NCBI GenBank assembly: GCA_036897095.1 | Contig: JAYMSP010001773.1 | Coordinates: 1 to 29,014 of the forward strand | Length of the DNA: 29,014 nucleotides | Direction of reading: 5' to 3' | Origin: Plantago elongata | Taxonomy: Eukaryota; Streptophyta; Magnoliopsida; Lamiales; Plantaginaceae | The notes under the pieces: generated by a model | Database searches by the model: none | Told to the model about the DNA's origin: nothing | The model's input: only the letters and a program-made list of their open reading frames with translations | Made by a program: the position numbers and the translations under genes | Part shown: positions 10,171-19,400 of the stretch, piece by piece | Numbering within the stretch: position 1 is the stretch's first letter | Layout: each line of letters starts with the position of its first letter

Positions 10171-10915
10171 TCTGCCTCTTCTCCGTTCTTCTTCTCTGCC
10201 TTTTTCTCCGATCTTCTCCGTTATTCTTCCCCGATCTGTTTATCCTTCATTCATCTTCTTCTCTGAGATTCCATTGATAGACGTTTTAACATAAATTAAG
10301 ACCTTTCTTTGATTTATTATTGCAGGGACTGAAATGAAAGTTATGAAAATTAGAAACCCTTGAAGTTGAGAATTTGATAGAGCTAATTGAAGAATTCAAA
10401 ATTTTCTAAGGGCTAAATTGAACTCTTAAAAATTTGAAGTGTGATATTCTGAAAAACAAAAAGTTGAAGGGTTATCAGTATGATTAATTTGAAAATCTGA
10501 TAATTCAATGATGACAAAAACGACTCCTCATTTTTCAAATTCACCAAAAGTCAAATTCGTGGACTTAGGTGTTATTGAAGTTTATCGATCAGGACTTACA
10601 TGTTATTCTTTGATTAATGGGTATCCATGTGTAATAAGAAATTTTAAGAGTGGGTCCAGATGTAAATTATCCTTATTTTTATGTAAGTATTTTCTAGTTT
10701 ATGTGAGTGCATTTTTTAGTGATTCAAATATATTAAATCTTATAATTGATGTTCCGTATATCATTTATTAATTTTAAAATATATAAAAATAAAAATAAAC
10801 TTTACAGTATAAAGAAATGTGAAATGATGAAAACATGAAAGGAGAAAGCTAAACAACAAGACAATATAAACAAAAGAAAATAGAAGAAGGTTAAAAAAAA
10901 GAAAGTAAAATAACC

Positions 10916-11030
10916 ATCAAACCCGTTTGATACTATCAAACGGGTTTGATGATCAAGCCTTATCAAACATCCAATGGGGGAGATAATGGGGTTTGATGGG
11001 AGTTTATCAAACTCTATCAAACTTCCATTG
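10916..11030. repeat. ATCAAAC/GTTTGAT cluster with perfect 16-bp hairpin, unit 3
   Basis: ATCAAACCCGTTTGAT (10916-10931) is the exact reverse complement of ATCAAACGGGTTTGAT (10935-10950), with a 3-base loop. Each arm is itself nearly palindromic. Downstream, further ATCAAAC or GTTTGAT words bring the total to eight within about 115 bases. The cluster recurs in units 1, 2 and 4 with changes in the hairpin, and lies about 350-450 bases downstream of the minus-strand TATA box. Confidence 0.75.
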
Positions 11031-11364
11031 GTCATGGTCTTATGATTGTTATTTTTGGTAAAACTAAGAGAGAACTAGGAAGACATAACATAAAGAGAAC
11101 AACTGTGCAAACCAAGAACTAGACAAGAATTGATGCCTACGTAAATTTTTTAATTAAAATATGTTCACTCCCCACTTACAATGTGCTTGGATGAATCACC
11201 AGAAGATTATTTTACAAGATACAAAGCTGAAATGAACAACTAGCTGCACAAGCTAGAAGTTCCCAATGAACCTTACTAGGGCCTGGATTATACGAGTGGG
11301 CATGAGAAGTGAAGGAGAGAAGAGAAGAGTTATGTTGTGCATTTATCTTCATAATAAGGCCTCC

Positions 11365-11633
11365 TTATATAGATGAACTTATACTAGTGAAGATTACGAA
11401 TTTGTAAATACAAATCTACACATATATGCATTTTAATGTTTTAAATTGCAATTCTAAGCAACAACAAACAGTCCGACAAATGTCAAACAAGTGATTGATG
11501 TTGTAACTCATGGCAGTTACAAATCTAATTTGAAGTGAAAAAGTTAGGCAGTCCAAGTAGCATAACATTGACTCCGCCAGTAGCACGCGTTCATCTATTT
11601 TAGTCCGGTATTCGAGTTTGGAGGTCGCACGTG
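11365..11633 (-). promoter_or_regulatory. Minus-strand promoter-like block, unit 3 (G-box and TATA)
   Basis: CACGTG at 11628-11633 and CTATATAA (minus) at 11365-11372 are both intact, with the same spacing as in unit 1. Confidence 0.35.
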
Positions 11634-12194
11634 CACTCAAGTTCCATTAGATTCAGGTTTTGTACCACCCCAAACACGCACGCGTGTACAATTGACAATA
11701 ACCTTAATACAATTCTTGATCACAAAACTAATATATTATAACGGGTTTATAAACTAGAAAGATTTTTGTGTGAACACAATGTAGGATAAATGCACTAACC
11801 TCCAACTTTGTGCATTAATCACTCACTGGCCTAATATATATATTTGATGTCTTAGAAAGTAACATAAATTTATTATGGTTGTTATATAATCAAGAATGAT
11901 CTCTATTTGTAGAGTACGGAGAAAATATGAAAATAGGTATAACTTTATATTTTTATATTCTCTATTTTATTAATTATGAAGAAAATAAACTAAAAAGTAT
12001 ATAAAGATGAAAAAGACAAAAGAAGGAATATTTAAGACATTTCACACAGCTCAACTCAACATAAAATTGTTGTGTTGTTAAGTAAATTCGGACCGGCTTG
12101 TAAGCCTACAAAATTTTAGTGATATATTCGATAGTAATATGGACCACAATGTGGCCGATCCAGTAAAGGACCATTATCAAGAACCTTCTAGATC

Positions 12195-12243
12195 GGCCCA
12201 CCCACCCACACAAACCCTAGACATCATATTCGTGCCCTATATT
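12195..12243 (+). promoter_or_regulatory. Plus-strand promoter-like block, unit 4 (TATA weakened)
   Basis: GGCCCA (12195-12200) and AAACCCTAG (12212-12220) are intact. The TATA has decayed to TATATTAC. Confidence 0.35.
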
Positions 12244-12432
12244 ACCCCGTGTGTTTCTTCTCCGAAGTATTATTTGTTTTTATTTCTCTCTCGCCGTTTT
12301 AGATAGAAGTTCTATGTTCAGTAAAAAATAAATGAAAATACTCGACCTGAAATTTCCTAACAATTTTATATCACATTGTAATTGGTCGCCTGATCTAAAA
12401 TGGGGGATGACACATCCCGATATTGAGTTGTA

Positions 12433-12503
12433 TGGACGGGTTGGAAATCAGTTGTCAATAGATCTATTCTGTTTATAATTTGATTGATTTCCAATTCCGT
12501 CCA
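12433..12503 (+). repeat. Hairpin, unit 4
   Basis: The arms at 12433-12450 and 12485-12503 are identical in sequence to those of units 2 and 3. Confidence 0.7.
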
Positions 12504-14175
12504 TGCTACTGGATTTCGAGTTTCTCCCCTTTTTGTTCTCAAGTTTTTATTAATGATTTTATCTATAATGTATGAATAATGATTGTTTAAGCCAATACAT
12601 AATAAAAACGATTCCATCTATGTATTACCGATTTATATTCTGGGAATTGATTCTCCGTCTGTAATTTCTAATTCTCTCTAGCTAGCTGGTTCTAAACACG
12701 ACGATTTACAATTCACCTTTTTAAAAAAATTTGCGTATTCAATTGCTTGTTTGCGTCGTTAACATTCATGATTTATTCACGTTGATATACATCAAATTTA
12801 CTTTGAAAAGATAAAAGGAAAAACTCAAACCAAACAAAATCTGTGCGGCGAAGAGAGAGTGGTGGAGATGGACAGAGTTGTGGAGGACAGATGGTGACCA
12901 TCGGTGAGGGTGGATCTTCTTCTCCGATGAGGGAGAATCGATGGTAGTGACCGTCGGTGAGGGCGAATTTTCTTCTTCGGTCTGCCTCTTCTATGTTCTT
13001 TTTCTCTGCTTTCTTCTATGTCGTCCTTCTTCATCTTCTTCTCCGATCTTCTCCGTTATTCTTCTCCGATCTGTTTCTTCTTTGTTCGTCTTCTTCTCTG
13101 AGATTCCATTGATAGAAGTTTTAACATAAATTAATATCTTCCTTTGATTTAATGTTACATGAAATGAAATAAAAGTTATGAAAACTAGAAACCCTTGTAA
13201 TTGAGATTTTTATAGATCTAATTGAAGAATTCAAAATCTTTTAGGGACTAAATTGAACACTTAGAATTTGAAGGGTGATATTATGAAAAACAGAAAGTTG
13301 AAGGGTTATATGTATGGTCCATTTCAAAATTTGATAATTCAATGAGGGTAAAAATGACTTCTCATTCATTCAATTAGCCAAATGTCAAATTCATGGACTT
13401 TGATGTTATTAAAGTTTATTGATCAGGACTTACATTTTATTCTTTGACTACCGGGCATCCATGTCTAATAAGAAAATCTAATTGGGGGTCCAGATGTAAT
13501 TTACCCTTATTTTATGTAAGTGTTTTTTAATTTATGCGAGTGCATTTTTTAGTGATTCAAATATATTAAATCTTATAATTGATGTTCCATATATGATTTA
13601 TTAATTTTAAAACATATGAAAATAAAAATAAACATTACAATATAAAGGAATGTGAAATAAATAAGCTAAACAACAAGACAATATAAATAATAGAAAATAG
13701 AAGAAGATTTTAAAAAAAGTAGAATAACCATCAAACCCGTTTGATACTATCAAACGGGACGAGTTTAATGATCAAGCTTTATCAAACCCCATATGGGGGA
13801 GATAATGGGAGTTTATCAAACTTTATCAAACTCCCGTTGGTCATGGTCTTATGATTGTTATTTTGGGTAAAACCAAGAGGAGAGAACAAGGAAGACATAA
13901 CATAAAAAGAAGAACTTTGCAAACCAAGAACTAGACAAGAATCGATGCATGCGTAAACAGTTTCCTTAAATATGTTCGTCCCCCACTTACAATGTGCTTG
14001 GAGGAATCGCCGGAGGATTAGTTTACAAGATACAAAGCTGAAATGAACAACTTGCTGCACAATCTAGAAGTTCCCAACGAACCTTACTAGAGCCTGGATT
14101 ATACGAGTTGGCATGAGAAGTGAAGGAGGTAAGAGAAGAGTTATGTTGTGCATTTCTCTTCATAAAAAGGCATCC

Positions 14176-14420
14176 TTATATAGGTGAACTTATTCTAGAT
14201 TACGAATGTTTATATACAAATCTACTCATATATGCCTTTTAATGTTTTAAATTGCAATTTTAATTAAGCAACAACAAACAATACGACAAATGTCAAACAA
14301 GTGACTGATGTTGTAACTCAAGGCAGTTATTTAGGCAGTCTAAGTAGCAAAACATGGATTCCGCCACTAGCACGTTTGCATCTGTTTCAGTCCGGCATTT
14401 GTGTTCAGAAATTGCACGTG
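14176..14420 (-). promoter_or_regulatory. Minus-strand promoter-like block, unit 4 (G-box and TATA)
   Basis: CACGTG at 14415-14420 and CTATATAA (minus) at 14176-14183 are both intact. Confidence 0.35.
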
Positions 14421-14799
14421 CACTCAAATTCCACTAGATTCAGGATATGTTCCACTCTAAACACGCAGGCGTGTACATTTTTCCATAACCTTAAACACTT
14501 CTTGAGCACCAACCTAATATAGTATATAACGGAGGTTATAAACTAGGAAAGAGTTTTGTGTGCACATAATGTAGGATAAATGCACTAACCGTCAAACTTT
14601 GTGCATTAATCACTCATTGACCTAATATATACATATTTGAAGCTCTTACAAAGTAGCTTAAATTTTATAATGATCGAAATATAGTCAAGTGTCATTATGT
14701 GAAAGGTAACGTGATTTTTCGAACCGGCTTGTAAGCCTCCCATAATTGTAATGGTATATTCACTAGTAATATGGACCACAATGTGGCCGATCCAGGAAA

Positions 14800-14879
14800 G
14801 GCCCATTATCAAGAACATTCTAGATTGGCCCACCCACATCCACACAAACCCTAGACATTGTATTCGTGCCCTATATATA
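14800..14879 (+). promoter_or_regulatory. Plus-strand promoter-like block, unit 5 (complete)
   Basis: GGCCCA (14800-14805), a second GGCCCA (14827-14832), AAACCCTAG (14846-14854) and TATATATA (14872-14879) form the complete set, although the unit body is largely deleted. Confidence 0.45.
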
Positions 14880-15065
14880 CCCCGTGTGTTTCTTCTCCAA
14901 AGTATTATAAGTTTTTATTTCACTCTCGCCGTTTTAGATAGAATTTCTATGTTCAGTAAAAAATAAATGAAAATGCTCGATCTGAAATTTTTAACAATTT
15001 TCTATCACATTGTAATTGGTCGCCTGATCTAAAATGGGAAAGACGTATCCCGATATTGAGTTGTA

Positions 15066-15136
15066 TGGACGGGTTGGAAATCCGTTGTCAATAGATCTAA
15101 TCTGTTTAAAATTTGATTGATTTCCAATTCCGTCCA
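15066..15136 (+). repeat. Hairpin, unit 5
   Basis: The arms are at 15066-15083 and 15118-15136. One change in the left arm (AAATCC for AAATCA) weakens the base of the loop, and the loop palindrome is broken (AATAGATCTAAT). Confidence 0.65.
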
Positions 15137-15535
15137 TGCTACTGGATTTCAATTTTCTCCCCCTTTTGATCTCAGGTTTTTATTAATGATTTTCTATATC
15201 TGGTATGAATAACGATTGTTTAAGCCAATACATAATAAAAACAATTCCATCTTTGTAGTATCGATTTATATACTGGGAATTGATTCTTCGTCTGTAATTT
15301 CTAATTTTCTCTAGCCAGCTGGTTTTGAACACGGCGACTTACGTTTTACCTTTTTTGAAACATTTATGTACACGCACGACGTCTACAATTTTCCATAACC
15401 TTAATACAATGCTTGATCACCAAGCCAATATAGTATAACGGGGGTTATAAAGTAGGAAATATTTTTGTGTGCACACCATGTAGGATAAATGCACTAAGCA
15501 TCCAACTTTGTGCATTAATCACTTACTGGCCTTTT

Positions 15536-15559
15536 ATATATATATATATGTGTGTGTGT
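15536..15559. repeat. (TA)n(TG)n microsatellite at the unit 5/6 boundary
   Basis: An alternating TA run passes into an alternating TG run. The other units have only TAATATACATATT here, so the expansion is private to this junction. Confidence 0.8.
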
Positions 15560-15581
15560 TTGTAGCTCCTATAAAGTAGCT

Positions 15582-16052
15582 TAAATTTATAATTGTCGGA
15601 ATATAGTCATGAGTAGTCTCTACTTGTAGAGTATGAAAAAATATGAAAATCGGTATATAATTTTATATTTTTATATTCTCTATTTTATTAATTATGAAGA
15701 AAACAAATTAAAAAGTGTATAAAGATAAAAAAAAAGGCAAAAGAAGGGTTGTTTAAGACATTTCACAAAGATTAAATTTGTGTGTCGTTAAGTGAAAGCT
15801 AATGTGTTCTATCGGACCGATTGTAAGCCTCCCCACATTTTAATGATATATTGCTAGTAATATGGACCATAATGTGATCGATCGAGGAAAGCCTCATTAT
15901 AAAGAACCTTCTAGATCGGCCCACCCACATCCACACAAACCATAGACATCATATCCGTGCCCTATATACTCCCCGTGAATTTCTTCTCCAAAGTATATAA
16001 GTAGTTATTTCTCTCTCGCCGTTTTAGATAGAATTTCTATGTTCAGTAAAAA
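15582..16052 (+). repeat. Tandem unit 6, truncated
   Basis: Similarity runs through the upstream block, telo-box region (mutated to AAACCATAG) and TATA, to ATGTTCAGTAAAAA. It stops abruptly where a TGTAAG sequence begins a candidate LTR. Confidence 0.8.
15919..15968 (+). promoter_or_regulatory. Plus-strand promoter-like block, unit 6 (degraded)
   Basis: GGCCCA is kept, the telo-box is mutated to AAACCATAG and the TATA reads TATATACT. Confidence 0.3.
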
Positions 16053-16501
16053 TGTAAGAACTCATATTTTTATTTTTATATTATTATTTTTAAAATTGAT
16101 ATTTTTATAGTGTACCGAATCTCGTAATATTTTTGAACTCAATTTTCAACTTTTTTGGCCCGACCCACATTTAGTAAACGTAGTGATATATATGTATCCT
16201 ACTGTAACTAAAGCACTAGAAGCAATTTATTCACTTTGCCGACTAAAACTGATTCAGGTCAGCTCTCATCTTTCTTTGTCTAATTATGTTCTCAAGTACT
16301 AATTCTTACCTTGCAATGAACAAACCAATATGGTGGTCTTACCTTTACGAAATTTGTATCAATGTGATCATTATCAACGAACTAAGCTTTTGAAAAGATG
16401 ACCTTGTGACATGATTGTTATGTTAATACCATCAACTCCATCCCCGTTTTCTCCTTTGTCCTTATTAATTTATAATGCTCTATTTAATCTGGATTCTTAC
16501 A
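16053..16501 (+). mobile_element. Candidate LTR (solo or 5' LTR remnant), 449 bp
   Basis: It starts TGTAAG (16053) and ends CTTACA (16496-16501), perfect 6-bp inverted ends. Inside are a T-rich start and a GATATATATG TATA-like motif near 16184, both usual for plant LTRs. It begins exactly where tandem unit 6 stops. No matching 5-bp target duplication is visible (AAAAA left, TTCAA right). The flank AAGTGGAGGTTTCAGAG could be a decayed primer-binding site, which would make this a 5' LTR remnant. The orientation is tentative. Confidence 0.45.
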
Positions 16502-16514
16502 TTCAAGTGGAGGT

Positions 16515-16586
16515 TTCAGAGAGTTTGAAGTTCAAGTTAGAGGAGCTTTTTTCAGAGAGTTTGAAGTTCAAGTTAGAGGAGATTTT
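16515..16586 (+). repeat. 36-bp tandem duplication
   Basis: Two adjacent copies begin TTCAGAGAGTTTGAAG (period 36) and differ at one base near the end (GAGC versus GAGA). The period is a multiple of three, so an open frame here reads a repeated 12-residue SESLKFKLEE unit. No gene is supported around it. Confidence 0.8.
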
Positions 16587-17326
16587 GCAATTTAGCTAGG
16601 ATAAGTCGTATTCGAGTCGACTCTCTGGTAAGGGAATAATCTGACACTTTTACTTATATATTTTTGTATATAAAAAGTATATGCTTAGTTCTACAATTTA
16701 CAAATAAATTGTGATTATTATTTTATGTTATGGGATTTGATATAATATTCAATTCAAAGATGATCAAGTACGTGAATTTCCTAAACTATATTTTTGTTAT
16801 GAATCAATCTTATTTTACACTAGAACCTTTTGGGCAACTTGATTTCACACCACAGTCTATTTTTTTGGAGTCGACACTAAAATCTTTATCAAAATTTTGA
16901 CCTAACACAAAGGTTAGACGACTGTTAAGTTTCTGTTAGTCGTATTTTCAAATTACACCAAAACCTTTGCAAAAATTTACACTCGTTACCGTAACCTCTA
17001 CAAAAAAATACACGTGCTGCTGAATTCTTTCCTTAGAATGAAAACATTCATAATATTCATTTCATTTTCATGATATTTCAAATGATTATTTTCATGTAAT
17101 GATGAGTTTTTTTTCCTTTCAATTTGGACTCTACATTCTTTATGTTTGTTACACATATGTAAGTTATCATGTATAGTAACATCCGTTGATCATGTTTATC
17201 ATAAATGAACTGATCAAAGATGTAGCTTGTAAGTCTAAATTAAATTTTAGACACATTTTTGTCATTTTGTTACTAAAATAAAAAAAAAAGTAATTTTGAC
17301 AAATAATAAAGCCTCTAAAACATGTG
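16587..17326. other. AT-rich intergenic DNA, no gene seen
   Basis: About 740 bases with poly(A)/poly(T) runs and no credible coding frame. The last five bases before the Tat LTR (ATGTG, 17322-17326) are the predicted left half of its target-site duplication; the other half lies outside the window. Confidence 0.6.
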
Positions 17327-18139
17327 TGTTGAGGTAAAAGCCCCAACTACGGATATTACTAAAAATCAGTCAACTCTCTCAACTCTTCAAGACCTCGGAT
17401 GGCTCAAGCTTCACTCCTTGCGTCCGGATCCTGCTACTCGAAATTGCACATGTAGCCCGGGGGGGAGGGGGGGGGGTTTAGAATCTTTAGACCTGGTTTG
17501 CCTTGGATCAAACCGGATACGAGACTTTACTCAAGAGTAATTGTAGGCCACTCTGTATAATCAAAGGCAATAAGTTTATAGTATAGTGTAGAGATTAAGT
17601 GAGCATACTTACTTGGGTTTACCTTGAAAGGTGTTCCCTTTTTATAGAGATTAATTCCCTACTTGGATTAGACTTTGTTGGACCATACGAAGTATTGGGC
17701 TAATAGAGCTTAATTAAGCCCGTGGATCATATGATTGTCATAACCCATGTAGCCTTTTGGGCCTCAGGGCTAGATTAGTCATTTTGTAGGTTTTGAGGGC
17801 ATCGGAGTACTTCCACTCATGGATATATCCGAAGTGAAGGTTCTGGACCGAAGTGTCCGGAACAAGGCCCTCCGCTACTGACGTATTATTATTTGCTCCA
17901 CTTGGTTATCTTTAGGTTCAGATGTGTTTTCGGGATGAGGGTCCGGATGCGTCAAGTTCGGATGTGACGCATTTGTCCGGCTTTTCTTGCCACGGTATTC
18001 TTCGGATTCCTCCCCCGATAGTGACCACGGATGGTCTGTGGCTCGAATCCTTGGAGCTTCGTCCTCATAATACCGTGATGCCTTAGGATTTGTCCTCGGA
18101 ATGCCTCAATGACGGATTGGACATATTCCCGTATCAACA
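17327..18139 (-). repeat. 3' LTR of the Tat element (813 bp)
   Basis: The ends are perfect 6-bp inverted repeats: TGTTGA at 17327-17332 and TCAACA at 18134-18139 on the plus strand. A polypurine tract abuts the right end. A minus-strand TATA box lies about two-thirds of the way in. Near the left end is a G-rich run (17459-17476, 17 G with one A), which would lie in the U5 part. The short open frames inside are chance. Confidence 0.8.
17639..17646 (-). promoter_or_regulatory. LTR TATA box
   Basis: The minus strand reads CTCTATAAAAAGGG, a strong plant TATA box, 494 bases from the LTR start. It would drive the genomic RNA from the 5' LTR copy, and here it could drive read-out into flanking DNA towards the array. 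Confidence 0.65.
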
Positions 18140-18155
18140 TATGTCCCCCTAGTTT
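18140..18155 (-). other. Polypurine tract of the Tat element
   Basis: On the minus strand AAACTAGGGGGACATA immediately precedes the LTR start TGTTGA. The A/G-rich core primes plus-strand synthesis. A longer purine run at 18276-18299 is not followed by a TG start and was not preferred. Confidence 0.6.
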
Positions 18156-18607
18156 CCAAGTATCTTAGTAGAATATAGTTGGGAACTATTAAAAAAGGAG
18201 AAGTTTCTTCGTTCAATCCGTCCCATGAGAAAAAGTAATCCGTGTCTAATGGTTCTTGTAGTCCTTTTGAGAGTATCTCTCTCCCCCCCTCCTTCTTCAT
18301 ACAATCCGAAGCTACGGGGTTCAGATTGTAGTGTTAAAAGGAGTATTTGTATTCAAAAGATAACACTCGAACGTCCGAACCTGGGTACATCCGAGAGGAT
18401 GTGTGTGATGCTGAGAAGACCATCCGAATGTTGAGACATCCGGAGAAGTAGTGTGCCTGTCGTATCCCAGGCCGAACGGGCATATATAGTGACCATTTAC
18501 GTCTTTTCACCTTTCGAGGTGCCTTGTGACCGTTGGATCACACAAATTGATGGTGAATACAAAGAGGCGGGAAGCAATTAATGCATGTGTTGCCTACATT
18601 ATCCTCC
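18156..18607. other. Tat 3' untranslated region and upstream region of antisense gene A
   Basis: No coding is seen. It contains a long polypyrimidine run on the plus strand (18276-18299) and a TATATAG at 18483-18489 that could be an alternative TATA for the plus-strand gene. Confidence 0.5.
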
Positions 18608-18787
18608 TATAATTAGGAGCTGTCGTTTTCACTTTTACCATCAGTAAATAAAAAATTTCAACCTATCCGAGGTGAAGAGAAGAATTTGTAAGATAAGTTT
18701 CATTATTTTTCCAAGTATAACCGCTTCGGGTCTGTAGTAGTCTTCGAGTCTTCTTAGTAATTTTCTTCAGTTGTATAACTTCGCAGG
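18608..18787 (+). promoter_or_regulatory. TATA-like box and 5'UTR intron of antisense gene A
   Basis: CCTATAATTAGG (TATA-like box at 18608-18615) resembles the CCTATAAATAGG box of the larger antisense gene. A donor GTAAGA at 18688 and an acceptor TTCGCAG ending at 18786 define a 99-bp candidate intron. The ATG follows one base later (GATGTC), the same arrangement as in the larger gene. Confidence 0.5.
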
Positions 18788-19384
18788 ATGTCAAGAAATC
18801 AATCCGGTCATTTGCGTTGGGCTCATTATCAGGATGAGTATGCCACTCCTCCGCCTGTTCCGCTGCTCATGTCCACTCTGGAGGCAGCCCCGGGATCCGT
18901 TCCCGGGCCAGTTCCGTCACTTGTCCCTGAACCTGCTCCGGAACCTGTACTAGCCCTTGGGGACTCGAATCGGGCCACAATCTTGTTCGATGCTCCGATA
19001 GCTGCTCCTGTCATTCGGTCGCGAAGAGCTCGGTGTTTGAGGGGCCATCCGTATGAAGCTCCCGTGTTTCCTGGTTAATAGGGGTGACGAGACTTTATGA
19101 ACTGTGATTGCGGAGTGTGGCATTCCCCAGCCTATCCGGGGGAAGGGACTTCCGAGGACCCAGTGATTCTTGATCCGGTACTCAGCGAGCTCTCATGTCC
19201 GAAGGACCTATGGGAGTTGAAGGAAATGGGGCACCGAATTACTCGCGCTCACGCTGAGATTCGGAGGAAACACCGGAAGGAGGTCCGGAGGCGATGGCCT
19301 GCCCGGATGAGGGACGTGGCCAACACGGGTTCGGCAGGTTACGTGGAGTCCGAGGAGTCAAGCACGGATAACCTGAATTGGTGA
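18788..19384 (+). pseudogene. Antisense gene A: small, unrecognised, Pro-rich then basic protein
   Basis: It lies on the strand opposite to the retrotransposon genes, between the polypurine tract and the larger antisense gene. The first 96 codons (18788-19078) give a Pro/Ala-rich segment (PVP, EPAPEPV) followed by RSRRARCLRGHPYEAP. Stops at 19076-19084 interrupt it. The same frame reopens at 19097 for 95 codons with a CDCGVW segment and an Arg-rich stretch (HAEIRRKHRKEVRRRW), and ends at 19384. The splice-like leader and clean 3' end with hairpin suggest this was once a gene. The interrupted part could instead be an intron or an indel region. I do not recognise a family. Confidence 0.5.
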
Positions 19385-19388
19385 AGGC

Positions 19389-19400
19389 GGGGTATGCCCC
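19389..19400 (+). other. 3'-end hairpin of antisense gene A
   Basis: GGGGTATGCCCC, a 4-bp perfect stem with TATG loop, lies 4 bases after the stop codon in the context GAAGGCGGGGTATGCCCCATGA. A matching element follows antisense gene B. Confidence 0.55.

Larger units (their letters stand above)
8990..11863 (+). repeat. Tandem unit 3
   Basis: This is the longest unit. It carries the perfect 16-bp ATCAAAC hairpin and an internal 53-bp minisatellite (10031-10170) in the part corresponding to the GC-richer GGTGACCGCCGGTGAGGG block of the other units. Confidence 0.85.
11864..14660 (+). repeat. Tandem unit 4
   Basis: This full-length unit has the GGACGGG hairpin. It shares several diagnostic variants with unit 2 in its right half, but resembles units 1 and 3 around 12781-12810. 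Its plus-strand upstream block lacks about 10 bases (GTAAATTCGGACC at 12081) and its TATA is reduced to TATATTAC. Confidence 0.85.
14661..15581 (+). repeat. Tandem unit 5 with ~1.9 kb internal deletion
   Basis: Its left part matches the other units through the hairpin up to about 15367. It then jumps directly to the CACGCACG/ATTTTCCATAACC region, which in other units lies about 1.9 kb further on. A second small deletion joins 14689 to 14690 (AGTCAAGTG to TCATTATGTGAAAGG). The plus-strand promoter block is kept; the minus-strand promoter and ATCAAAC cluster are lost. Confidence 0.85.
3411..16052. repeat. Head-to-tail tandem array of an unrecognised ~2.8 kb unit
   Basis: The landmark ATGGTCGGAATATAG, or a close variant, starts at 3421, 6162, 9000, 11874, 14670 and 15592, giving steps of 2741, 2838, 2874, 2796 and 922. 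Other blocks recur in the same order in each unit: an upstream GGACCGGCTTGTAAGCC block, a telo-box/TATA block, a GTATGGACGGG hairpin, a CT-rich tract, a 'GGGACTGAAATGAAAG' block, an ATCAAAC cluster and a minus-strand TATATAAGG box. No protein family is recognisable in any frame, and the short open frames are not kept intact between units. It may be a locally amplified non-coding or decayed locus, or a long-unit satellite. I do not recognise the family. Confidence 0.9.

Noticed and set aside
3411-16052. CRISPR-like or 5S/45S rDNA array
   Set aside because: The unit is about 2.8 kb with no short regular spacers and no recognisable rRNA or tRNA sequence; the genomic context is a plant chromosome.
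16411-16599. Open frame with repeated SESLKFKLEE
   Set aside because: It crosses the candidate LTR end and the 36-bp duplication; it has no promoter, homology or neighbours.
18276-18299. Alternative polypurine tract (minus strand) for the Tat element
   Set aside because: No TG...CA LTR end follows it, whereas the shorter tract at 18140-18155 abuts the perfect TGTTGA/TCAACA LTR.
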